This document shows positions 1 through 5,312 of a DNA stretch of 7,580 nucleotides, in pieces. The position numbers and the translations under genes were made by a program. The stretch comes from SFTH01 sp963643985 (GTDB lineage Bacteria; Bacillota; Clostridia; Christensenellales; Aristaeellaceae). The stretch covers positions 1-7,580 of the forward strand of contig CAVINP010000093.1 of NCBI GenBank assembly GCA_963643985.1. The letters are read 5' to 3'. Positions within the stretch are counted from its first letter, which is position 1. Every line of letters begins with the position of its first letter. Under the pieces are notes generated by a model, which did no database searches, was not told the DNA's origin, and saw nothing but the letters and a program-made list of their open reading frames with translations.

Positions 1-747
1 ATTAGACGTTTTCCCCGCATCGTTTGTTCCCTTGCCGGTTAAAACAATATCCCCGTACGGGTCATCCTGGGAGATGCTGATGCGGCTGAGCTTGGCCATC
101 TCCAGTATGGCCAGAAACATGGTGATGACCTCCTCGCGGCTGTAGTCCTCACCGAAGAGTTCCATGAAATGCAGGCTGCCGCGCCGCAGCCGCCGCGCGA
201 TCACGACCATGCAGCCGGCAATGGTGAAGCTGTCGCGGCGGATTTCGCGGTTGGCCATGCGCTCGTCCTGCTCGGCATTCTTCGCGCGGTCCAGCACGCG
301 GCGAAAGGCCTTGGCCAGCTTCTCCAGCGTCAGCCCCGTGATTTCGATGTTCGGCGGGGGCAGCGGGTATTCTTCGGGCAGCTTGGTCAGCAGGGCACGC
401 GCGTCCTCCTCGAGCTGATGCATGCGCGCCGAGATTTCCTTGAACTGCTTGTATTCGGTCAGCTGACGGATCAGCTCCTGCTCCGGCGTGAGCGCGTCCG
501 GGTCCTCCGGCTTGGGCGGCTTGGGCAGCATGGCGCGGGACTTGATTTCCAGCAGCGTTGCCGCCATCTGCAGGAACTCGCTCGCGGAGTCCATGTCCAG
601 CTCGTCCACCAGCTTCATCGATTCCAGATACTGCTCGGTGATCTCGCTGACGAATATGTCCTGTATGTCCACCTTCGCGGTGGAGATGAGCGACAGCAGC
701 AGGTCGAGCGGCCCGTCAAACTGCTTGAGCGATACGATGTATGCCAT
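1..747 (-). CDS. scpA: ScpA, segregation and condensation protein A (3' end cut by window edge)
   Basis: ScpA is the kleisin subunit that bridges the SMC ATPase heads and, with ScpB, forms the bacterial condensin that compacts and segregates the chromosome. The reading frame stays open from an ATG at 747 to base 1 (249 codons, no stop). The N-terminus carries the kleisin signature FDGPLDLLLSLI (residues 10-21), followed by the SEITEQYL and ASEFLQMAATLLEIKSR helices (residues 34-73). A charged linker follows, then a C-terminal winged-helix part ending in ISQDDPYGDIVLTG. ScpA proteins are usually about 250 residues, so little should be missing. The ribosome site AGGGAG (about 755-760) overlaps the TGA stop of the upstream M50 gene, so the two are likely translationally coupled. 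scpB would be expected just beyond the left edge. Family assignment is from recognised motifs. Confidence 0.93.
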   Translation of the reverse strand, partial: MAYIVSLKQFDGPLDLLLSLISTAKVDIQDIFVSEITEQYLESMKLVDELDMDSASEFLQMAATLLEIKSRAMLPKPPKPEDPDALTPEQELIRQLTEYKQFKEISARMHQLEEDARALLTKLPEEYPLPPPNIEITGLTLEKLAKAFRRVLDRAKNAEQDERMANREIRRDSFTIAGCMVVIARRLRRGSLHFMELFGEDYSREEVITMFLAILEMAKLSRISISQDDPYGDIVLTGKGTNDAGKTSN

Positions 748-759
748 GTCCTGTCTCCC

Positions 760-1527
760 TCAGATGAGATGCAGCAGGGCAAAGAGCCCCATCACGATGT
801 AGCCGATCGCCCACAGCACGCCCTCCACGGCGTAGCTGAGGATATTGCCCAGCACGCCCGAGAACATCAGCGCAAAGAGTATGCCCATGGCGATGCGGGC
901 CGTCTGCCGCGAGGCAAAGAGGCTGCGCTTGAGCACCAGATCGTTGAGCACGTGATAGCCGTCCAGCGGCGGCACGGGCAGGAGGTTGAATATCGCCAGA
1001 GAGACATTGACGTACACGAAGTACTGCAGCATCTGATAGATGTAGCCCGGCAGGCGGCCGATCATCTGCTCCACGAGGCTCGTGTTGATGCTCGCGGCAT
1101 AGCGCATGACGTAGCCCACATCGACCGCGTCCGCAAGCCCCGCATGATGTACCGCAAAGAGCATCATCAATGCGCAGAGCAGAAAGCCCAGCACGGCCAG
1201 TATGACGTTCATCGTGATGCCCGCCAGAGAGACCTTCAGGTCATCCCTGCGGCCGTGCCTGAAGTTGTTCGGATTGACCGGCACGGCGCGCGCCCAGCCG
1301 AAGCCCAGCAGCAGCATCATCAGCGTGCCCAGCAGATCCAGATGCTTTGCGGGATTGAGCGTCATGCGCCCCATGTTGCGGGCGGTCGGGTCGCCGCAGC
1401 GGTTGGCCACCCACGCGTGCGCGAACTCGTGCGCGGATATGGCCAGTATGCGCCCCGGGAAGGCCAGCAGGAAGAATATCAGCGTCCCCTTGGGGTCGCT
1501 CAACAGCGATGAAATATAGCTGAACAA
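760..1527 (-). CDS. Site-2 protease family (peptidase M50) membrane metalloprotease
   Basis: Predicted intramembrane zinc metalloprotease of 255 residues. The HExxH zinc motif is HEFAH at residues 33-37, inside the first hydrophobic segment. The third zinc ligand is the Asp of NLLPVPPLDG (residues 181-190), the usual M50 arrangement. Further hydrophobic segments lie at about 66-80, 102-127, 165-185 and 215-253, so this is a multi-pass inner-membrane protein. The substrate is unknown; family members cleave membrane-bound regulators, but nothing here identifies one. The start is a TTG at 1525-1527, preceded by AAGGAG with 9 bases of spacing; no ATG or GTG fits better. The stop is 12 bases before scpA. 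An M50 gene beside scpA/scpB is a common Firmicutes arrangement. It is the short form without a PDZ domain, unlike RseP. Confidence 0.92.
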   Translation of the reverse strand: MFSYISSLLSDPKGTLIFFLLAFPGRILAISAHEFAHAWVANRCGDPTARNMGRMTLNPAKHLDLLGTLMMLLLGFGWARAVPVNPNNFRHGRRDDLKVSLAGITMNVILAVLGFLLCALMMLFAVHHAGLADAVDVGYVMRYAASINTSLVEQMIGRLPGYIYQMLQYFVYVNVSLAIFNLLPVPPLDGYHVLNDLVLKRSLFASRQTARIAMGILFALMFSGVLGNILSYAVEGVLWAIGYIVMGLFALLHLI

Positions 1528-1560
1528 AGTGCAAGTCTCCTTGGAAGAAACGTTTTTTCC

Positions 1561-1589
1561 ATTATATATCAGAATTCCGAAACATGCAA
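1561..1589 (-). promoter_or_regulatory. Promoter of the M50-scpA operon
   Basis: Reading the minus strand, a -35 TTGCAT (1584-1589) is followed after 17 bases by a perfect -10 TATAAT (1561-1566). Transcription would start near 1554, about 27 bases before the TTG start of the M50 gene. It lies after the asnS terminator, so the operon is probably independent of asnS. Confidence 0.72.
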
Positions 1590-1595
1590 GGGATT

Positions 1596-1612
1596 AGCGG
1601 CCGGTGGCCGCT
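1596..1612. repeat. Perfect GC-rich hairpin between asnS terminator and M50 promoter
   Basis: A 7-bp perfect stem (AGCGGCC / GGCCGCT) with a 3-base loop. It follows the asnS terminator on the minus strand and precedes the -35 box of the M50 promoter. It has no T-run on either side, so it is not a standard intrinsic terminator by itself. It could be a back-up transcript end or a protein site; the sequence does not decide. Confidence 0.4.
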
Positions 1613-1619
1613 GACCACC

Positions 1620-1653
1620 AAAAAAGTGTGAAGCTTTCGCTCCACACTTTTTT
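1620..1653 (-). terminator. Intrinsic terminator of asnS
   Basis: On the minus strand the hairpin is GTGTGGAGC - GAAA - GCTTCACAC: a 9-bp stem with one G.U wobble closed by a GNRA-type tetraloop. A-tracts on the 5' side and T-tracts on the 3' side extend the stem and supply the U-run. It begins three bases past the asnS stop. On the plus strand the wobble becomes an A/C mismatch, which supports the minus orientation. Confidence 0.92.
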
Positions 1654-1655
1654 TC

Positions 1656-3053
1656 TCAGAAGTCCGCGTTGCCGGTCGTGCGCGGGAAGGGCAGCACGTC
1701 GCGGATGTTCGCGATGCCGGTCAGGTACATGATCATGCGCTCAAAGCCCATGCCGAAGCCCGCATGCTCGGCCGTGCCGTACTTGCGCAGCTCCAGATAC
1801 CACCAGTAGTCCTCGGGCTTCATGCCCAGCTCCTCGATGCGCGCCTTGAGCACATCGTAGCGCTCCTCGCGCTGAGAGCCGCCGCACAGTTCGCCCACGG
1901 CGGGCACGAGCAGGTCGGCCGCCGCAACGGTCTTGCCGTCCTCGTTCATGCGCATATAGAAGGCCTTGATCTCCTTGGGCCAGTCGGTCACGAACACGGG
2001 CTTACCGAAGTGCTTCTCGGTCAGGTAGCGCTCATGCTCGGTCTGCAGATCGCTGCCCCAATAGATGGGATACTCGAACTTCTCGCCGCAGTTCTCCAGT
2101 ATGGAGATGGCTTCGGTGTAGCTGCAGCGCACGAATTCCGCGTCGCGCACGAACTTCAGTCGCTCGATCAGCCCCTTGTCGACGAAGCTGTTGAGGAAAT
2201 TCATCTCTTCCGGACACTCGTCCAGCACAGCGGAGATGATATACTTGACCATTTCCTCCTGCAGATCCATGTCTTCCTTCAGCGTCGCAAACGCGATCTC
2301 CGGCTCGATCATCCAGAACTCGGCGGCGTGGCGCGGCGTGTAGGATTCCTCGGCGCGGAACGTCGGGCCGAAGGTATACACATTGCGGAAGGCCATGGCG
2401 AATATCTCGGCGTTGAGCTGGCCGGACACCGTCAGGGACACGGGCTTGCCGAAGAAGTCCTTGCTGAAATCAACCTTGCCGTCCTCGGTCAGCGGCTGGG
2501 CATTGGCGTCCAGCGTGGTCACGCGGAACATCTCGCCCGCGCCCTCGCAGTCACTGCCGGTGATCAGCGGGGTATGTACGTACAGATAGCCCTTGTCGTG
2601 GAAGAAGCGGTGGATCGCCTGGGCGGCCACGCTGCGCACGCGGAAGGCGCACTGGAACAGGTTCGCGCGCGGGCGCAGATGCTGTATCGTGCGCATGTAC
2701 TCCAAAGTGTGGCGCTTCTTCTGCAGCGGATAGTCCGACGGGCTCTCGCCGACCACTTTCACCGTCTCGGCCTTGAGCTCAAAGGGCTGCTTCATGTCGG
2801 GGGTGAGCACCAGCGTGCCCGTCACCTCGATGGCCGCGCCCACGCCGATGGCATGCGTCGCTTCGCGGTAATTGTCCAGCTTGCTCTCCTCGAGAATGAT
2901 CTGAAGATTCCTGAAATAGCTGCCGTCGTTCATCTCAACAAAGGCAAACGTCTTGCTCTCGCGCATCGTACGCACCCAGCCGTTGACCTTCACCTCGGGC
3001 AGGTCAGTTGCCGGCACGGCGGTGTAAAGCTCGCGTACCAGATAATGCTTCAT
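1656..3053 (-). CDS. asnS: Asparagine-tRNA ligase
   Basis: Class IIb aminoacyl-tRNA synthetase that charges tRNA-Asn with asparagine in the cytosol. Counting from the ATG at 3053 it has 465 residues, the usual AsnRS length. An N-terminal OB-fold anticodon-binding domain (about 1-105, with VNGWVRTMRESKTFAFVEMNDG) precedes the catalytic domain. Motif 2 is seen around residues 225-252 (YTFGPTFRAEES, then HAAEFWMIEPE). Motif 3 is GFGMGFERMIMYLTG (432-446). YWWYLELRKYG (417-426) and the HAAEFWMIEPE block are typical of AsnRS rather than AspRS. I chose MKHYLVREL because AAGGGGG lies upstream of it; a longer frame opening near 3089 would include that ribosome site and part of the leader. No T-box leader is seen: the predicted leader is only about 40 bases. 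It forms a single-gene unit with its own promoter and terminator. Confidence 0.97.
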   Translation of the reverse strand: MKHYLVRELYTAVPATDLPEVKVNGWVRTMRESKTFAFVEMNDGSYFRNLQIILEESKLDNYREATHAIGVGAAIEVTGTLVLTPDMKQPFELKAETVKVVGESPSDYPLQKKRHTLEYMRTIQHLRPRANLFQCAFRVRSVAAQAIHRFFHDKGYLYVHTPLITGSDCEGAGEMFRVTTLDANAQPLTEDGKVDFSKDFFGKPVSLTVSGQLNAEIFAMAFRNVYTFGPTFRAEESYTPRHAAEFWMIEPEIAFATLKEDMDLQEEMVKYIISAVLDECPEEMNFLNSFVDKGLIERLKFVRDAEFVRCSYTEAISILENCGEKFEYPIYWGSDLQTEHERYLTEKHFGKPVFVTDWPKEIKAFYMRMNEDGKTVAAADLLVPAVGELCGGSQREERYDVLKARIEELGMKPEDYWWYLELRKYGTAEHAGFGMGFERMIMYLTGIANIRDVLPFPRTTGNADF

Positions 3054-3100
3054 AAAAATGTCCCCCTTTCGGATAAATGCGGATGTCAATACATTCCACT

Positions 3101-3129
3101 ATTATATCCGTTCGGCGGACAAATGTAAA
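3101..3129 (-). promoter_or_regulatory. Promoter of asnS
   Basis: Minus-strand -35 TTTACA (3124-3129) and -10 TATAAT (3101-3106), 17 bases apart. The start would fall near 3094, giving a leader of about 41 bases with no room for a T-box or other large riboswitch. It is divergent from the toxin promoter, with the two -35 boxes about 32 bases apart. Confidence 0.75.
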
Positions 3130-3161
3130 GCGGTGCGGCGTAAAAAATGGCGTGGGGGCAA

Positions 3162-3191
3162 TTGACGTTTTCCGCCCGGCTATGCTATAAT
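3162..3191 (+). promoter_or_regulatory. Promoter of the small toxin mRNA
   Basis: -35 TTGACG (3162-3167) and -10 TATAAT (3186-3191) with an 18-base spacer and an extended TGC just before the -10. This is near consensus. The start would be near 3197-3199, giving a 5' UTR of about 80 bases before the toxin ATG. That is unusually long and structured for a 30-codon gene. Confidence 0.82.
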
Positions 3192-3230
3192 GCAAGCGGA
3201 ACCTTCGGGAACCCGGCAGGAAGGATAAAG

Positions 3231-3275
3231 ATGGCGCTTGGCTTTTCACCTCCGATGTTAATGCAAAGGGGGTGA
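3231..3275 (+). CDS. Leader ORF of 14 codons overlapping the toxin ribosome site
   Basis: ATG at 3231 is preceded by AGGAAGG (3218-3224) with six bases of spacing, a good ribosome site. The frame encodes MALGFSPPMLMQRG and stops at TGA 3273-3275, inside the toxin's Shine-Dalgarno sequence and four bases before its ATG. A ribosome translating it would unwind the stem that hides the toxin ribosome site. I infer a coupling role like that of mok upstream of hok; the peptide itself need not have a function. Not all short ORFs are translated, so confidence is moderate. Confidence 0.5.
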   Translation: MALGFSPPMLMQRG

Positions 3276-3277
3276 GA
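3244..3277 (+). promoter_or_regulatory. Anti-Shine-Dalgarno stem sequestering the toxin ribosome site
   Basis: TCACCTCC (3246-3253) pairs with GGGGGTGA (3268-3275), eight consecutive pairs with one G.U, extendable by two more to 3244/3277. The loop is 14 bases. The 3' arm is the toxin's near-ideal ribosome site (AAAGGGGGTGA, four bases before ATG). As folded, toxin translation should be blocked. Seen directly as complementarity; the regulatory effect is inferred from other type I toxin mRNAs. Confidence 0.72.
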
Positions 3278-3279
3278 TC

Positions 3280-3372
3280 ATGAATGGCTATGACGTTTTC
3301 AACGTAGTCTATATGATTGCCTCGCTTGTTCTGAGTGTAATGCAGTTGATTTACACGATAAAGCGCAAGTAA
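3280..3372 (+). CDS. Small holin-like membrane toxin of a type I toxin-antitoxin locus
   Basis: A 30-residue peptide starting MNGYDVFN and ending in the basic tail IYTIKRK. Residues about 7-25 are one uninterrupted hydrophobic helix, and the charged C-terminus fits a single-span membrane peptide. The M-x-x-Y start, central Met-Ile and Lys-rich tail resemble the Firmicutes putative holin-like toxin (Hol-Tox/TxpA/Fst-type) peptides, from memory of the family. Support for a real gene is mostly contextual: a near-consensus promoter, a strong ribosome site four bases before ATG, a masking stem, and an opposing strong promoter whose transcript covers the 3' UTR. Such peptides depolarise or damage the membrane when overproduced. 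It is not in an operon with either neighbour. Alternatives are a harmless membrane microprotein or a leader peptide, but the antisense RNA argues for a toxin. Confidence 0.78.
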   Translation: MNGYDVFNVVYMIASLVLSVMQLIYTIKRK

Positions 3373-3374
3373 CG

Positions 3375-3415
3375 TAAAAGCAAAGCCGCCATCCTGCGCA
3401 AGCGGTTTGGCGGCT
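3375..3415 (-). terminator. Terminator of the antitoxin RNA
   Basis: An 8-bp perfect stem, AGCCGCCA (3384-3391) with TGGCGGCT (3408-3415). An inner short stem (3393-3397 with 3402-3405, one bulged base) is closed by a four-base loop. On the minus strand it is followed by TTGCTTTTA, a broken U-run. On the plus strand no U-run follows, so for the toxin mRNA it would be only a 3' UTR hairpin starting 11 bases after the stop codon. Confidence 0.68.
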
Positions 3416-3464
3416 CTCAACCAATACGGAGGGGAGAGGCCAACCACAAGCGTCATCCCTTCCT
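3376..3464 (-). ncRNA. Antisense RNA antitoxin (predicted, about 90 nt)
   Basis: The RNA is predicted from a consensus promoter (3471-3500) and the hairpin terminator (3375-3415). It would start at or near the A opposite base 3464 and be fully complementary to the toxin mRNA 3' UTR, beginning just after the toxin stop codon. It does not cover the toxin ribosome site. It would therefore act by duplex formation and RNase III-type decay, as for RatA/TxpA and SR4/BsrG, or by refolding, rather than by directly blocking initiation. The ends are estimates. An alternative minus-strand frame runs through this region, but its ATG sits directly against the purine tract with no spacing, so I read the product as RNA, not protein. 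Confidence 0.72.
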
Positions 3465-3470
3465 GCCGTT

Positions 3471-3500
3471 ATTATATCACAGAGAGACACACTTTGTCAA
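3471..3500 (-). promoter_or_regulatory. Promoter of the antitoxin RNA
   Basis: Minus strand: perfect -35 TTGACA (3495-3500) and perfect -10 TATAAT (3471-3476), 18-base spacer, with TGA making an extended -10. It matches consensus better than the toxin promoter, as expected for an unstable antitoxin made in excess. It begins four bases past the metI terminator. Confidence 0.85.
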
Positions 3501-3503
3501 ACC

Positions 3504-3541
3504 GTAAAATGCCCCGGCCGCACGTCACGCAGCCGGGGCAT
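3504..3541 (-). terminator. Terminator of metNI
   Basis: A 10-bp perfect GC-rich stem, ATGCCCCGGC with GCCGGGGCAT (3532-3541 and 3509-3518), and a 13-base loop. On the minus strand TTTTA follows. It lies five bases beyond the metI stop and would separate metNI transcription from the antitoxin gene. Confidence 0.8.
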
Positions 3542-3545
3542 CCGT

Positions 3546-4208
3546 TTACCGTATTCTCTTGTCCGTCTTTTTCTCGATCGCCGAACCGATCATCTGGAAG
3601 AGCTGCACGATGATGATCATCAGCAGCACCGTCACCAGCATCACCGGCGTGTTGTAGCGGTAGTAGCCGTAGTTGATGGCGATGGAACCCAGTCCGCCGC
3701 CGCCGACGTAGCCCGCCATGGCGGTGTAGCCCAGTATCGTGGTCACGGTGATGGCCGCGCCGTTGATCAGCGAGGGCTTGGCCTCGGGGATGATCGTCTT
3801 GAGCACGATCTGCGTGTTGGACGTGCCCATGGCACGCGCCGCCTCGATCACGCCCGCGGGCACTTCCTTCAGGGAAGACTCCACCATGCGGCCGATGTAC
3901 GGCGCGGCGGAGATGACCAGCGGCACAATCGTGGCATCGACACCCAGCGTGGTGCCCAGCAGCCACTTGGTGAAGGGCATCACGGTGATGAGCAGTATGA
4001 TGAAGGGAACGCTGCGCACGATGTTCACGATCGCGCCCAGCACGGCGTTGACCGCCGGTATGGGATGCAGACCGTTCTTGTCGGTCACGCAGAGCGCCAC
4101 GCCGATGGGCAGGCCCAGTATGTAGGCCAGAAGGGCGGAAAACAGCGTCATATACAGCGTTTCACCGATGCCTTTGAGCATCTCATTCAGCATTTGTGCC
4201 GTAAACAT
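3546..4208 (-). CDS. metI: Methionine ABC transporter permease MetI
   Basis: Integral membrane subunit of the MetNI(Q) importer, which takes up L- and D-methionine at the cost of ATP. The 220 residues carry about five hydrophobic spans (roughly 15-40, 55-77, 88-105, 150-170, 187-208), the normal MetI topology. The EAA coupling loop that docks on the ATPase is EAARAMGTSNTQIVLKTIIP (122-141). VRSVPFIILL (64-73) and YVGGGGLG (167-174) are family hallmarks. The ATG at 4208 has AAGGAGG nine bases upstream. That site lies inside metN, and the two genes overlap by 26 bases, indicating coupled translation. An orthologue is called metP in Bacillus. No metQ follows: a terminator comes at once. Confidence 0.95.
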   Translation of the reverse strand: MFTAQMLNEMLKGIGETLYMTLFSALLAYILGLPIGVALCVTDKNGLHPIPAVNAVLGAIVNIVRSVPFIILLITVMPFTKWLLGTTLGVDATIVPLVISAAPYIGRMVESSLKEVPAGVIEAARAMGTSNTQIVLKTIIPEAKPSLINGAAITVTTILGYTAMAGYVGGGGLGSIAINYGYYRYNTPVMLVTVLLMIIIVQLFQMIGSAIEKKTDKRIR

Positions 4209-5208
4209 TCAGCGTTTCCTCCTTATAAGTGATCTTATGGTCAATCAGCCACTGCTTGACGCGCAGCACCGTCGTCTCATCCTGCGGCAGCTGCAGCAGC
4301 ATCTGGCCGATGGTCTTGCCGTCCACACTCCTGACGCTGGCAAAGAGTATGTTCACCGCAGCGTGGCACTCCAGCGCGAGGTTGGATATGACCGGCTCGA
4401 AGGTGGAATAGCCGTCGAAGACCAGGCGCAGGCAGTTGCTGTCCGAGAAGGCGAGGTCCTCGTCCTGATGCGGCAGTATCAGCTGGCGGGCGATGCGGCT
4501 CTGCGGATGGATAAACACGTCGCGCACCGGCCCCTCCTCGACCACATGGCTCTGATCGAGCACGGCCACGCGGTTGCAGATGGTCTCGATGACCTTCATC
4601 TCGTGCGTGATGACCACGATCGTGACGCCCATCTCGCGGTTGATCTTCTTGAGCAGCTCCAGTATCTGGCGGGTGGTGTTGGGGTCGAGCGCGGAGGTGG
4701 CCTCATCGCAGAGCAGCACCTTCGGGTTCATCGCCAGCGCACGCGCGATGGCCACGCGCTGCTTCTGGCCGCCGGAGAGCTGGCTGGGATAGGACTTGAG
4801 CCTGTCGCCCAGACCCACCATTTCCAGCAGCTCCACCGCACGCTTTTCCGCGTCCTTGCGGTTCACGTGCGCCAGTTCCATGGGGTAGCAGACATTTTTG
4901 ACGGAGTTGCGCTGCGCCATCAGGTTGAAATCCTGAAAGATCATGCCGATCTGCTGGCGGGTGGCCAGCAGCTGCGTGCGCGTCATATCCGGAAGATTTT
5001 TGCCGTCGAATATGACTCTGCCCGTGGTCGGCATCTCCAGGAGGTTCATGCACCTGACCAGCGTGCTCTTGCCCGCACCGCTCAGGCCGATGATGCCGAA
5101 GATGTCGCCCTGATCGATGGAGAGATTGATGCCGTCGAGCGCCACGATCTTGCCGGCCGCGCCGTTAAAGACCTTGCTGAGGTTTTCGATGCGTATGATT
5201 TCGCCCAT
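4183..5208 (-). CDS. metN: Methionine ABC transporter ATP-binding protein MetN (with NIL domain)
   Basis: Cytoplasmic ATPase of the methionine importer, 341 residues. Walker A is GLSGAGKST (41-49), the Q-loop Gln is at 92 (IFQDFN), the signature LSGGQ is at 144-148, Walker B with catalytic Glu is VLLCDEA (164-170), the D-loop is SALD (172-175) and the H-loop His is 202. The region after about 255, including CLRLVFDGYS and INILFASVRSVDGKTIG-like strands, is the C-terminal NIL domain. In this family NIL binds methionine and inhibits transport when the cytoplasmic pool is full. The ATG at 5208 has GGAGG six bases upstream. It is first gene of the metN-metI operon, under its own promoter; no SAM-box or T-box fits in the short leader of about 28 bases. 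Confidence 0.96.
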   Translation of the reverse strand: MGEIIRIENLSKVFNGAAGKIVALDGINLSIDQGDIFGIIGLSGAGKSTLVRCMNLLEMPTTGRVIFDGKNLPDMTRTQLLATRQQIGMIFQDFNLMAQRNSVKNVCYPMELAHVNRKDAEKRAVELLEMVGLGDRLKSYPSQLSGGQKQRVAIARALAMNPKVLLCDEATSALDPNTTRQILELLKKINREMGVTIVVITHEMKVIETICNRVAVLDQSHVVEEGPVRDVFIHPQSRIARQLILPHQDEDLAFSDSNCLRLVFDGYSTFEPVISNLALECHAAVNILFASVRSVDGKTIGQMLLQLPQDETTVLRVKQWLIDHKITYKEETLNVYGTNAE

Positions 5209-5242
5209 GCCGCGCCTCCGTAACTGACATAATACTCTACCG

Positions 5243-5272
5243 ATTATATGATTTGCGATGTATAGTTGTCAA
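5243..5272 (-). promoter_or_regulatory. Promoter of metNI
   Basis: Minus strand: perfect -35 TTGACA (5267-5272) and perfect -10 TATAAT (5243-5248), with 18 bases between. Predicted start near 5236, so the leader is about 28 bases and contains only the ribosome site. Confidence 0.85.
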
Positions 5273-5280
5273 GCATACAT
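5258..5280. promoter_or_regulatory. 23-bp palindrome over the metNI -35 box (candidate operator)
   Basis: Reading the minus strand, arms ATGTAT and ATACAT flank a central TTGACAA, itself symmetric. Nine of eleven position pairs match around a central A. The palindrome covers the whole -35 box and part of the spacer, where a bound repressor would block RNA polymerase. The binding protein is unknown. As the leader has no riboswitch, methionine control of this operon, if any, would need a site such as this. Confidence 0.5.
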
Positions 5281-5291
5281 TCTTAAGTTTT

Positions 5292-5301
5292 AGTGATCAC
5301 T
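5292..5301. repeat. 10-bp perfect palindrome after ydcF
   Basis: AGTGATCACT is self-complementary and lies 11 bases beyond the ydcF stop. On the minus strand it also allows a 7-bp stem with wobbles (GGTGGTC / GATCACT, 3-base loop), but A residues, not T, follow. I see no convincing terminator, so some transcripts of ydcF may run into metNI. Confidence 0.35.
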
Positions 5302-5312
5302 GACCACCGTCT

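Larger units (their letters stand above)
3214..3468. repeat. 11-bp inverted repeat bracketing the toxin mRNA (5'-3' end pairing)
   Basis: CGGCAGGAAGG at 3214-3224 is perfectly complementary to CCTTCCTGCCG at 3458-3468. The left arm lies in the toxin 5' UTR and contains the AGGAAGG ribosome site of the leader ORF. The right arm lies at the far 3' end of the presumed transcript, just inside the antitoxin promoter. In a full-length mRNA the arms could pair and close the molecule, hiding the leader ribosome site. Long-range 5'-3' pairing of this kind is known from Hok, AapA1 and BsrG/TxpA-type toxin mRNAs. A competing local stem for the right arm is GGAGGGGA (3428-3435) with TCCCTTCC (3456-3463). 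Confidence 0.7.

Noticed and set aside
169..1512. Long plus-strand reading frame opposite the M50 and scpA genes
   Set aside because: Its translation is rich in Gln, His, Arg and Val repeats without any recognisable domain, and the minus strand carries two clear protein families with ribosome sites. It is a shadow caused by GC-rich codon use.
3054..3100. T-box riboswitch upstream of asnS
   Set aside because: The predicted leader is only about 41 bases and has no T-box core or antiterminator pattern.
1764..3128. Long plus-strand reading frame opposite asnS
   Set aside because: The asnS frame on the minus strand is unmistakable; this frame shows only low-complexity His/Leu/Ala/Gln composition and no ribosome site.
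3004..3456. Minus-strand reading frame of 150 codons through the toxin region into asnS
   Set aside because: Its ATG lies directly against the purine tract with no spacing, it crosses the antitoxin terminator and the asnS promoter and runs past the asnS start, and it has no recognisable domain. The RNA interpretation explains the promoter and hairpin better.
4168..5223. Long plus-strand reading frame opposite metN
   Set aside because: Mirror frame of a verified ABC ATPase; no motifs of its own.
5209..5312. SAM-box or T-box riboswitch upstream of metN
   Set aside because: The promoter lies so close to the gene that the leader is about 28 bases, too short for either.
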